Of a stretch of DNA of 64,000 nt, positions 35,464 through 43,832 are shown piece after piece. The notes under the pieces are model-generated. The model was given only the letters and a program-made list of their open reading frames with translations, was not told where the DNA came from and searched no databases. Position 1 is the first letter of the stretch; the number at the start of each line of letters is the position of its first letter. This DNA is from Planobispora longispora (GTDB lineage Bacteria; Actinomycetota; Actinomycetes; Streptosporangiales; Streptosporangiaceae), in assembly GCF_016863135.1 (NCBI RefSeq), contig NZ_BOOH01000008.1:42913-106912 (forward strand), written 5' to 3'. The position numbers and the translations under genes were made by a program.

Positions 35464-36360
35464 TCAGCCCTTGACGGCGCCGATGATGACGCCCTTGGTG
35501 AAGTGGCGCTGGACGAACGGGTAGACGAACAGCACCGGCAGCAGCGCGAGCACCACGATGGCCATCTGGATCGCCAGGTTGGGCGGGAGCGCGCCGGCGG
35601 ACGAGGTGTCCACCGCGGAGCTGAGGGTGAGCGACTGGCCCTGCTGGACGTACTGGCGCATCACCAGCTGGAGCGGCCACTTGGCGTTGTCGTTGAGGTA
35701 CAGGATCGCGTTGAAGAAGGCGTTCCAGTAGCCCACGGCGTAGAACAGGCCGATGACCGCGATGACGCCCTTGGACATGGGCAGCACGATCCGGGTCAGG
35801 ATGCGGAACTCGCTGGCCCCGTCGATGCGGGCGCTGTCGGGGACCTCCTCCGGGATGTTCATGAAGAAGGCCCGCATCACCACGAGGTTGAAGGCGTTGA
35901 TCGCGCCCGGCAGGATCAGGGACCAGTAGCTGTCGATCAGGCCGAGCGACTTGACCAGCAGGTAGCTGGGGATCATGCCCGGCGTGAACAGGAACGTCAG
36001 CAGGATCATGAACAGCAGCGGCCGGTGGAGCATCGAGCCGGGCCGGGACAGGCCGTAGGCCGCGAGCACCGTGCAGACCAGGCTCACCACCGTGCCCACC
36101 GCGGTGACGCCGAGGCTCACCAGCACGGACTGGGTGACCACGCCGCCGGAGAACAGCTCCCGGTAGGCGGCCAGCGAGAATCCGTCGGGCACCACCACCA
36201 GGCCGCCGGCCTCGTTCACCGCGTCGGCGGGGGACAGGCTGGTGAGCACCACGATGTAGATCGGGAAGAGGACGATGAGCGCGATGAGGGACAGGGTCAG
36301 GCCCTTGGTCAGCCTGCCCGGCAGACTCGGCCGCTCCTCCCAGACGGGACGTGTACTCAT
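35464..36360 (-). CDS. Sugar ABC transporter permease (LplC/YtcP type)
   Basis: A 298-residue six-helix permease. The EAA-like loop is DSARIDGASEFRILTRIVLPMSKGV and the C terminus FVQRHFTKGVIIGAVKG is diagnostic of the LplC group. Its ATG overlaps the stop of the partner permease (ATGA at 36357-36360). LplBC importers take up oligosaccharides, often plant-derived. It is the last gene of a three-gene operon that converges with the MerR gene. Confidence 0.94.
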   Translation of the reverse strand: MSTRPVWEERPSLPGRLTKGLTLSLIALIVLFPIYIVVLTSLSPADAVNEAGGLVVVPDGFSLAAYRELFSGGVVTQSVLVSLGVTAVGTVVSLVCTVLAAYGLSRPGSMLHRPLLFMILLTFLFTPGMIPSYLLVKSLGLIDSYWSLILPGAINAFNLVVMRAFFMNIPEEVPDSARIDGASEFRILTRIVLPMSKGVIAVIGLFYAVGYWNAFFNAILYLNDNAKWPLQLVMRQYVQQGQSLTLSSAVDTSSAGALPPNLAIQMAIVVLALLPVLFVYPFVQRHFTKGVIIGAVKG

Positions 36361-37544
36361 GATCGTTTGTAGATTCCCTGTTCGCCGAACCGGTGGGCGA
36401 CCTTGTTGGCCACGAGGATGAGGACCAGGCCGACCACGCCCTTGACCAGACCGGCCGCGGCGCCGTAGCTCCATTCCCCGGTGACGAGCGTGCGCCAGAA
36501 GATGAAGGTGTCCAGCACCTCGGCGGCCTCCCGGCCCACCGCGTCGCGCTGGAGGAAGAACTGCTCGAAGCCGACGTTGAGCGCGTCGCCGAGACGGAGG
36601 ATCAGCAGCAGCACGATGACCGGGCGCAGCCCGGGCAGGGTGATGTGCCACATCCGCCGCCACCGATTGGCGCCGTCCACCGCCGCCGCCTCGTAGAGGT
36701 TCGGGCTGATCGCCGCCAGCGCGGCCAGGAAGATGATCGTCCCCCAGCCGGCGTCCTTCCACACCGACTCCGCCGTCACGAGCAGCAGGAACGTGTCCGG
36801 GTTGGTCATGATGTCGATGCCGTCGTAGCCGTTGTTGCGCAGCATCTGGGAGATCAGTCCCGCACCGCCCAGGATCTGCTGGAACAGCGTGACGACCAGC
36901 ACCCAGGAGAAGAAGTGCGGCATGTAGACGATGCTCTGCACGAACAGCCGGATCCTGGGGCTCATCACGCTGTCGAGCAGGATCGCCAGGAAGATCGGGA
37001 TCGGGAAGTAGAACACCAGCTGGAACGCCGTGATGGTGAGCGTGTTCAGCGTGGCGTCCCAGAAGCTCTGGTCGGTGAGCAGCCACTGGAAGTTGGTGAG
37101 GCCGATCCAGGGACTGTCCGTGATCCCGACGTGGGGGGAGTAGTCCTGGAAGGCGATCACGTTCCCGAGCATCGGGATGTAGTGGAACACCGCCAGCAGC
37201 CCGACCGCGGGCACGGTCATCAGCAGCAGCTGCCAGTCGCGCAGCAGCCGCTGCCGCAGCGGGCGGGGGCGGGCCCGGCGGCCGGGGGCCCCGCCCCCGA
37301 TGCGGGAGGCGCCCCCGGCGCGGGCCCTGCCCCCGCCGGTCTTCCCGTCGCCGGTCCTGCCGGCGCCGGTCTTGTCACCGGTACGGGGAGCGGCGGCCGG
37401 CGCGACCGACCCGGGCGATCCGGCCGGGGCGGACGTCTCCGGTGCCTCCGGTGTCTCGGGCGGCGCGGTCCGGGCGGCGGCTCCGGGCCCGGCGGGCGAG
37501 GTCAGGTCGCCCGCCGGGACGCTGTCGGTGCGGTTCTCAGGCAC
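36357..37544 (-). CDS. Sugar ABC transporter permease (LplB type) with long N-terminal tail
   Basis: A 395-residue permease. Residues 1 to about 95 are a low-complexity Pro/Ala/Gly/Arg tail, then six helices start at LLLMTVPAVGLLAVFHYIPM. The EAA-like loop is YEAAAVDGANRWRRMWHITLPGLRPV. LplB proteins are usually about 300 residues, so the tail is an actinobacterial extension, or the true start is further in. GTG 37544 overlaps the end of the binding-protein gene by 8 bp. Confidence 0.9.
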   Translation of the reverse strand: MPENRTDSVPAGDLTSPAGPGAAARTAPPETPEAPETSAPAGSPGSVAPAAAPRTGDKTGAGRTGDGKTGGGRARAGGASRIGGGAPGRRARPRPLRQRLLRDWQLLLMTVPAVGLLAVFHYIPMLGNVIAFQDYSPHVGITDSPWIGLTNFQWLLTDQSFWDATLNTLTITAFQLVFYFPIPIFLAILLDSVMSPRIRLFVQSIVYMPHFFSWVLVVTLFQQILGGAGLISQMLRNNGYDGIDIMTNPDTFLLLVTAESVWKDAGWGTIIFLAALAAISPNLYEAAAVDGANRWRRMWHITLPGLRPVIVLLLILRLGDALNVGFEQFFLQRDAVGREAAEVLDTFIFWRTLVTGEWSYGAAAGLVKGVVGLVLILVANKVAHRFGEQGIYKRS

Positions 37545-39219
37545 GGCCGTTGTCCTGCAGCACCTTCATGTAGAACTCGCGGCTCTCGTCGCCGCCGTCC
37601 TTGCGCCACTCGTCGACGACCTGCTTCAGCTCGGTGAGCGGGCGGCGGCCGCGGACGACGTCCTGGATCTTGTCCTCGGTGGGCTGCTCCAGGGCGGCGT
37701 ACTTGGCGGGCCGCTGGATCCGGATGCCCTCGTGCGGGTTGGGCGCCCAGTGCTTGGCGGCCTCGTTGTACCAGTTGGCGGCGGTCTCCACGTATTTGGG
37801 GAGCTCGCTCTCGGTGATCGCGTCGGGCCGGCCGCTGAGGAAGAAGTAGGTCGGCGGGGCCTCCTTGAGACCGAGGTCGGTCTTCTTGGGGGCGCCGACC
37901 TCGTTCTTGGTGAAGTGCTTGCCCTCGACGCCGTAGACGGACAGCATGTTCTCCTGCGTGCCGAACGGCGCGGCCAGATAGTTCAGCAGGGACAGGATCT
38001 CCTCGACCTTCTCCTTGCCCAGGCCCTTCTTGACGAAGGTGTACTGCCCCGGCTCCTCGCTCTTGTGGTAGCCGGGGGCGCCCCCGTCGTGGCCGAAGTG
38101 CGGCAGCGCCTCGATCCAGAAGTCGGGCTTGGTGGGGAGCATCTGCTCCAGCATCTCCTTCCAGCCGCCGAAGCCGTCCTGGGTGATGACGATCTGACCG
38201 GCCTTGAACAACTCCTTGGCGTTGGCGCCCTTGCTGCTGACGATGTCGGGGTGGATCAGCTTGTCCTCGTAGAGCTTGCGCATGAAGGCGATCGACGCCT
38301 CGAACTCCGGCGTCTCGTACCGGTGGACCAGCTTGCCGCCGGACAGGACCCACTCCTTGGGAGCGCGGAAGAGCTGGTAGGCCATCAGCTTGATGTCGCC
38401 GAAGGCCCAGCGCTTCTTCTTGGGATCGGTGATCTCCTTGCCCAGGGCGAGCATCTCGTCGGCGGTCTTGGGGGCGGTCCAGTCGTTGGCGTCGAACATG
38501 TCCTTGCGGTAGAGGAGGACCAGGCCCATCGGGAAGGTGTAGCCGCCGGGGATGCCGGTCAGCTTGCCGTTGAAGACCCCCCACTTCCAGGCGTCGGTGG
38601 AGATGTTGGCCAGCAGCGGGTACTTCTTGGCGGCGTCGCCCTGCAGGTGGGGCGTGAGGTCCTCGAAGAGCTGACCCACGGCCTCGCCGAACTGGGGGAT
38701 CTGGTTGACGGTCCAGCTGGGGATCATCGTGATGTCGACGACGTCGCCGCCGGCGATGACCGCGTTCATCTTCTCGATGATCGTCATGCCGTCGAGGATG
38801 TTGAACTCGATGGTCGCGCCGAGGTCGGCGTTGACGGCCTCGAAGTAGGAGTTCTTGCCCAGCGGCGGGGGGAGCGGGCCCCACAGCGGGGTCATCGCCT
38901 TGTAGTGGCCGCCCTTGCCGGGCTTGGTGGTGATCGCGTCGACGAGGGTGGTGGGATATTTGGTGAAGCCGCCGGGCGCGCCGTTCTGTCCGACGATGTC
39001 GGGGGTGACGCCCGCGTAGGGGATGTGGGTCGGCGTCAGTGAGGTCAGCTTGTCGAGGGCGGCCGCGGTGGCCCCGCCGGTCCCGGGCCTGGGGCCGGCC
39101 GGGGTGGAGCAGCCGCTGAGAAGGCCGCCGCCCGCGACGGCGACGGCACTGAGTCCGACCAGCCCGAGGAAGCCGCGGCGGCTGGTGGTCGTGGTCGCGC
39201 CTTCGGGGGAATTGTTCAC
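37537..39219 (-). CDS. Extracellular sugar-binding lipoprotein (LplA type, Tat signal)
   Basis: A 560-residue binding protein. The N terminus has a twin-arginine signal TTSRRGFLGLVG and a lipobox LLSGC with Cys 37, so it is probably exported folded and lipid-anchored. Length and fold match LplA/YtcQ-type oligosaccharide-binding proteins of the LplBC importers. GTG 39219 is chosen because GAAGGGAA is well placed. The frame extends to 39300 but that would run through the operator region. It heads an operon with the two permeases and is divergent from the ROK gene. Confidence 0.9.
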   Translation of the reverse strand: MNNSPEGATTTTSRRGFLGLVGLSAVAVAGGGLLSGCSTPAGPRPGTGGATAAALDKLTSLTPTHIPYAGVTPDIVGQNGAPGGFTKYPTTLVDAITTKPGKGGHYKAMTPLWGPLPPPLGKNSYFEAVNADLGATIEFNILDGMTIIEKMNAVIAGGDVVDITMIPSWTVNQIPQFGEAVGQLFEDLTPHLQGDAAKKYPLLANISTDAWKWGVFNGKLTGIPGGYTFPMGLVLLYRKDMFDANDWTAPKTADEMLALGKEITDPKKKRWAFGDIKLMAYQLFRAPKEWVLSGGKLVHRYETPEFEASIAFMRKLYEDKLIHPDIVSSKGANAKELFKAGQIVITQDGFGGWKEMLEQMLPTKPDFWIEALPHFGHDGGAPGYHKSEEPGQYTFVKKGLGKEKVEEILSLLNYLAAPFGTQENMLSVYGVEGKHFTKNEVGAPKKTDLGLKEAPPTYFFLSGRPDAITESELPKYVETAANWYNEAAKHWAPNPHEGIRIQRPAKYAALEQPTEDKIQDVVRGRRPLTELKQVVDEWRKDGGDESREFYMKVLQDNGRA

Positions 39220-39280
39220 GGCGCGTTCCCTTCGTAGGTCTCGGATCGGGGGTGTCGATTGAGGACGGCTCGCGATAGAG

Positions 39281-39309
39281 TTAGTTCGTCTTTCGACCAA
39301 ACAAATTAG
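39281..39309. promoter_or_regulatory. ROK/XylR-like operator between divergent ROK and importer genes
   Basis: TTAGTTCGT (39281-39289) and ACAAATTAG (39301-39309) form an imperfect inverted repeat around an 11-nt spacer. It is AT-rich in a GC-rich background, 62 bp before the binding-protein start and 121 bp before the ROK start. This is the expected place for an autoregulatory operator. Similar half-sites occur at 26400-26420 and 28723-28743. Confidence 0.6.
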
Positions 39310-39429
39310 TCGAGGGTGCCGCCCGCCACAAGGGTCCGTCGATCGCGGTTACCGGGGTGGGTGGGGCATGATGGGGCCAGCCGGGGGCGTCCACGGACAT
39401 CACCTGGGCCGATCAGGACGGGACTGACC

Positions 39430-40635
39430 TTGATCACATCTACCACGAACCCGCAGCCGGCCGACTTCGCCGACGTCCGGGCCACCAACCTCGCCGTGGT
39501 GCTGAGGTTCGTGCGGGAGCACGCACCGTGTTCCCGTGCGGACATCGCGGCCTCCACCGGGCTCAACAAGGCGACTGTGTCGAGCTTGGTCGCCGACCTT
39601 ATCGACCGGCGGCTGGTGCGCGAGACCGGGCTGACCGAGAACCGCGTCGGCCGTCCGGCCACGATGCTGGTGCTCGACGGCTCGCCGTACGCCGCGATCG
39701 GGGTGGAGGTCAACGTCGACTACGTCACCGCGGTCGCGGTGGATCTGTCGGGGGAACGGCTGCTGTCCTGGCGGCGCTCCTTCTCCGGCGCGACCAGCAC
39801 GGTCAACCAGGCCGTCGCCACGGTCGCGGCGCTCGTGCGCCGCGTGACGGGCCGGATGGCCAAGGAGGAGCGCCAGGTCCTCGGGCTGACCGTGGGCGTG
39901 CCCGGCCTGGTCGGCACGGACGGCACCGTGCTCATCGCGCCCAACCTCGGCTGGCGCGACGTGGACCTGTCCGGCGACCTCGCCAAGGCGCTGCGCGACC
40001 CGGGTTTCCCCGTCCAGATCGACAACGACGCCAACCTCGCGGCCCTGGCCGAGCACCGCTTCGGCGCCCAGGCCGGCACGGCCAACCTGGTCTACCTCAC
40101 CGGGGAGATCGGGGTCGGCGCCGGGGTCATCCTGGACGGGCGGCTGCGCCGGGGCGCCGGGGGGTACAGCGGCGAGATCGGCCACATCCAGCTCGACCCG
40201 CTCGGCGCCGAGTGCCGCTGCGGGCGGCTCGGCTGCCTGGAGGCCGTCGCCGGGATCGGGGCGGTGCTCCAGCACTCGGCGCTCTCCCCGGCCGAGGTCG
40301 AGATCGAGCTGGAGGAGGTGGTACGGCTGGCCCGCTCCGGCGACGGCCGCACCCTGGACCTGCTCGCCGGCGTCGGCCGCTACCTGGGCAAGGGCGTGTC
40401 CGTGATCGCGAACCTGCTCAACCCCGAGGTGGTCATCCTCGGCGGCTACTACGTGCCGCTGGCGCCGTGGTTGCTGCCCGCGGTCGCCGGGGAGATGCAG
40501 GGGCGCACCATCGCGCCGGACTCCGGGGGCTGCCATGTCGTGGCCTCCGGCCTGGGATACGACGCGGCGGCCCTGGGCGGCGCGGCGCGGGTGCTCGACT
40601 CGGTCGACTCGGGCCGCCTGCCCCGCGTCTCCTGA
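39430..40635 (+). CDS. ROK-family transcriptional regulator
   Basis: A 401-residue XylR/NagC-type sugar-responsive repressor. The winged HTH (about 15-75) includes SRADIAASTGLNKATVSSL. The sugar-kinase-like domain follows with DNDANLAALAEHRFG. The zinc-binding ROK signature region is GYSGEIGHIQL with CRCGRLGCLEAVAG, whose cysteines are intact. TTG 39430 is favoured because it leaves the usual short N-terminal arm. Upstream in-frame GTG 39361 is less likely. It is divergent from an LplABC operon that it probably controls, with a candidate operator between them. Confidence 0.92.
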   Translation: MITSTTNPQPADFADVRATNLAVVLRFVREHAPCSRADIAASTGLNKATVSSLVADLIDRRLVRETGLTENRVGRPATMLVLDGSPYAAIGVEVNVDYVTAVAVDLSGERLLSWRRSFSGATSTVNQAVATVAALVRRVTGRMAKEERQVLGLTVGVPGLVGTDGTVLIAPNLGWRDVDLSGDLAKALRDPGFPVQIDNDANLAALAEHRFGAQAGTANLVYLTGEIGVGAGVILDGRLRRGAGGYSGEIGHIQLDPLGAECRCGRLGCLEAVAGIGAVLQHSALSPAEVEIELEEVVRLARSGDGRTLDLLAGVGRYLGKGVSVIANLLNPEVVILGGYYVPLAPWLLPAVAGEMQGRTIAPDSGGCHVVASGLGYDAAALGGAARVLDSVDSGRLPRVS

Positions 40636-40709
40636 GACCCCGGCCCCGGCTGCCCCGCGTCCTGACGCCCCGGCCCCGCCTGCCCCGCGTTCTGACGTCC
40701 CGGCTCCGT
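40618..40709. repeat. Three tandem copies of the ROK gene 3' end
   Basis: A 30- to 32-bp unit starting CTGCCCCGCGT and containing CCTGA or TCTGA is repeated at 40618-40649, 40650-40679 and 40680-40709. The first copy encodes the last residues LPRVS and the stop codon, so the gene end including its stop has been duplicated. Confidence 0.8.
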
Positions 40710-40801
40710 CGGGACCTCCGCGGAGGGCGCGGAACCGAAGAATGATCCGCGATTTTCCCCGCACCCCTTGACCCGGATCTCACATCCGGGCACCCTTCAG
40801 G

Positions 40802-40839
40802 AAACTCCGCTTGAAACCTGCGCGTAACGGGCGGAGTTT
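40802..40839 (+). terminator. Intrinsic terminator between ROK and GH3 genes
   Basis: AAACTCCGC (40802-40810) pairs with GCGGAGTTT (40831-40839), followed by TTCT. The loop is 20 nt. It fits a rho-independent terminator for the ROK transcript, upstream of the GH3 operators. Confidence 0.65.
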
Positions 40840-40853
40840 TTCTGGACCGACTA

Positions 40854-40906
40854 TCGAAGCGCTTCGACAGAGGCGCGTTCTCTCGCCCGTTGTCGAAGCG
40901 CTTCGA
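40854..40906. promoter_or_regulatory. Two identical LacI-type operators upstream of GH3
   Basis: The perfect 14-bp palindrome TCGAAGCGCTTCGA occurs at 40854-40867 and 40893-40906, centres 39 bp apart, ending 37 bp before the GH3 start. The central CG inside AGCGCT is the hallmark of LacI/GalR-family sites. The LacI gene translationally coupled to GH3 is the obvious ligand-responsive repressor. Two sites suggest cooperative binding or looping. Confidence 0.85.
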
Positions 40907-40943
40907 CGCTCACTCAACGCTCATCCAGAGGGATGGTCCCCCC

Positions 40944-43832
40944 ATGAACGAACCGTTCCGCGACCCGCAGCTCCCGCTCGCCGACCGCATCGCCGACCTG
41001 CTGGGCAGGCTGACGCCGGAGGAGAAGGTCGGGCTGCTCCACCAGTACCAGGCTCCGGTCGAGCGGCTGGGCGTGGAGGCGTTCCGCACCGGCACCGAGG
41101 CCCTGCACGGCCTGGCCTGGCTCGGCCCGGCGACGGTCTTCCCGCAGGCGGTCGGGCTGGCGAGCACGTGGGACCCCGAGCTGGTCCGGCGGGTGGGGGA
41201 GGCGACGGGTGACGAGGTCCTGGCCTTCCACCGCAAGGATCCGTCGGGGGCCGGCCGGAACGTGTGGGCCCCGGTGGTCAACCCGCTGCGCGACCCGCGC
41301 TGGGGCCGGAACGAGGAGGGCTACTCCGAGGACCCGTGGCTGACCGGCGTCATGGCCACGGCGTACGCCCACGGCCTTCGTGGGAGCGATCCCACCGTCA
41401 TGAAGACCGCCCCGACCCTCAAGCACTTCCTCGGCTACAACAACGAGACCGACCGCTGCGTCACCTCCAGCAACCTGCCGCCCCGGGTGCTGCACGAGTA
41501 CGAGTTGCCCGCCTACCGGCCCGCCCTGGAGAAGGGCGCGGCGGTGGCCGTGATGCCCTCCTACAACCTGGTCAACGGCCGCCCGGCGCACCTCAGCCCG
41601 CTGATCGACGACGTGCTCCGGGCCTGGGCCCCCGACGACATCCTCGTGGTCAGCGACGCCTACGCCCCCGGCAACTTCACCGGCCTGCAGGCCTACTACG
41701 ACGACCCCGCCGAGGCGTACGCCCACGCGATCAAGGCCGGGCTCGACAGCTTCACCCAGGACGACGACCGCACCGAGGCGACGCTCGGGCACATCCGCCG
41801 GGCGCTGGAGCGCGGCCTGCTGACGGAGGCGGACGTGGACGCGGCGGTGCGGCACGCGCTCTCCATCCGGTTCCGGCTCGGCGAGTTCGACCCCGCCACG
41901 CCGTACGACGACGTCAGCGAGGCGGTCGTCAACTGCCCCGAGCACCAGGAGCTGGCCCGCGAGGCCGCCCGCCGCTCGATCGTGCTCCTGGAGAACGACG
42001 GCGTCCTCCCGCTCTCCGATGTGCGGCGGGTGGCGGTCATCGGCCAGCTGGGCGACACCCTCATGGAGGACTGGTACTCAGGCACGCTGCCGTACGCCGT
42101 CACCGCCCGCTCCGGGATCGCCGAGCGGTGCGAGACCGTGTTCTGCGAGGCCGTGGACCGGATCTCGCTGTCCCTGGAGAACGGCCAGGAGAACGGGTAC
42201 GTCGTCGCGGACCCCGGCGGGGGGCCGCTCGGGATCGGCGCGGAGCCGGACCTGTTCGACCTGTTCGACTGGGGCGGCGGGTCCTACGCGCTGCGCGCGG
42301 TGGCGACCGGCCGCTACCTGTCGATCGACGAGGACGGCGTGCTGGTCAACGACCAGCCGGGCCCGAACGGATGGGAGGTGCGCCAGACGTTCCGGCTGGA
42401 GGACCGGCCGCGCGGCACGGTCGCGCTCCGGCACATCTCCACCGGCCGCTACGTCGCGCAGGCTGCCGGGACGGGCGGCGGGGCGGGCGACGGGGTCTTC
42501 CGGCTGGTGGACGACGCCGACGGGGCGGCCTGGCTCGGCATGGAGGTGGTCGCGAGCGGCGCGGAGAACGCCGCGGCCCTGGCGGCGACCGCGGACGTGG
42601 CGATCGTCGTGGTGGGGGACCACCCGCTGGTCAACGGGCGCGAGACCGAGGACCGGCTCGACATCGCGCTGCCCCCGGCGCAGGAGGCGGTGGTCAGGGC
42701 CGTGCGGGCGGCCAATCCCCGGACCGTCATGGTGATCAGCAGCGGCTACCCGATGGCCTGGACGGCCGAGGGACTGTCCGCGGTGCTGTGGTCCTCGCAC
42801 GGCGGCCAGGAGTACGGCCACGCGCTGGCCGACGTGCTCTTCGGCGACGCCGATCCCGAGGGGCGGCTCACCCAGACCTGGTACCGCTCGGCGTGCGAGC
42901 TGCCCGACCTGCTCGACTACGACATCATCGCCGCCGACGCCACCTACCAGTACTACCGGGGCGCCCCGCTGTACCCCTTCGGCCACGGCCTGTCCTACAC
43001 GACCTTCGACTACTCCGGGCTGACCGTCACGGTGGACGACGGCGGTTCCGGGACGGGAGCGGACGGGGCCGGCGGTCCCGGGGCGGACGGTTCCGGGACG
43101 GGCGGGACGGTCACCGTCACGGCCACCGTGACCAACACCGGTTCCCGGCCCGGCGTGGAGGTCGTCCAGCTCTACACCCACCAGCAGCGGTCCCGCGTCA
43201 AGCAGCCGCTGCGCCGCCTGCGCGATTTCGCCAAGGTACGGCTGGAGCCCGGGGAGAGCGAGACGGTCACCTGGACCGTCGACCTGCGCGAGCTGGCCTT
43301 CTGGGACGTGACCCGGGACCGGTTCGTGGTCGAGGACGCCCCGCACAAGGTCATGGTCGGCCGTTCCGCCCGCGACATCCGCCTGTGCGCGCCGTTCCAC
43401 GTCGCCGGCGAGCGCATCCCGCCGCGTGACGCCCTCACCGGCCCGATCCCGGCGGTCAACCACGACGAGTACGACGGGGTGACGCTGGTGGACGCCGCCA
43501 GGCTCTCCGGCGACGCCGTGCGGTCCGCCGTGGACGGGGCGTGGATCCTGTTCCGCGAGGTCGATCTCGGGCCGGAGACCGGGGCCGGGGCCGCGGCGTG
43601 CGCGGTCGAAGCCACCAGCACCGAAGGCGGGGTGCTCACCCTCCGGCTGGACGACCCGCTGTACGGCCGGGCCGCCGCGACCTTCCCCGTCCCCCGCGCG
43701 GGCCGGTACGACCTCGGCCGTGTCCGCGCCGTGCTTGCGGAGGCCCACGGCGTCCACGATCTTTATCTGGTGTTCGAGAACGCCGGGATAACCGTCTCCC
43801 ACCTCGCCTTCGAGCCCGTGGAGGGTGCGTGA
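40944..43832 (+). CDS. GH3 beta-glucosidase/xylosidase with inserted and C-terminal binding domains
   Basis: A 962-residue intracellular enzyme. The GH3 N-terminal barrel has LKHFLGYNNETDR and the nucleophile Asp near residue 238 in ILVVSDAYAP. The alpha/beta sandwich with the acid/base region is interrupted (about 425-535) by a beta-trefoil or fascin-like insert (GGSYALRAVATGRYLSIDED). A fibronectin III-like domain and a C-terminal CBM6-like module (about 841-962) follow. ATG 40944 follows GAGGGA. No signal peptide. It could remove glucose from trimmed xyloglucan oligosaccharides. Confidence 0.9.
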   Translation: MNEPFRDPQLPLADRIADLLGRLTPEEKVGLLHQYQAPVERLGVEAFRTGTEALHGLAWLGPATVFPQAVGLASTWDPELVRRVGEATGDEVLAFHRKDPSGAGRNVWAPVVNPLRDPRWGRNEEGYSEDPWLTGVMATAYAHGLRGSDPTVMKTAPTLKHFLGYNNETDRCVTSSNLPPRVLHEYELPAYRPALEKGAAVAVMPSYNLVNGRPAHLSPLIDDVLRAWAPDDILVVSDAYAPGNFTGLQAYYDDPAEAYAHAIKAGLDSFTQDDDRTEATLGHIRRALERGLLTEADVDAAVRHALSIRFRLGEFDPATPYDDVSEAVVNCPEHQELAREAARRSIVLLENDGVLPLSDVRRVAVIGQLGDTLMEDWYSGTLPYAVTARSGIAERCETVFCEAVDRISLSLENGQENGYVVADPGGGPLGIGAEPDLFDLFDWGGGSYALRAVATGRYLSIDEDGVLVNDQPGPNGWEVRQTFRLEDRPRGTVALRHISTGRYVAQAAGTGGGAGDGVFRLVDDADGAAWLGMEVVASGAENAAALAATADVAIVVVGDHPLVNGRETEDRLDIALPPAQEAVVRAVRAANPRTVMVISSGYPMAWTAEGLSAVLWSSHGGQEYGHALADVLFGDADPEGRLTQTWYRSACELPDLLDYDIIAADATYQYYRGAPLYPFGHGLSYTTFDYSGLTVTVDDGGSGTGADGAGGPGADGSGTGGTVTVTATVTNTGSRPGVEVVQLYTHQQRSRVKQPLRRLRDFAKVRLEPGESETVTWTVDLRELAFWDVTRDRFVVEDAPHKVMVGRSARDIRLCAPFHVAGERIPPRDALTGPIPAVNHDEYDGVTLVDAARLSGDAVRSAVDGAWILFREVDLGPETGAGAAACAVEATSTEGGVLTLRLDDPLYGRAAATFPVPRAGRYDLGRVRAVLAEAHGVHDLYLVFENAGITVSHLAFEPVEGA

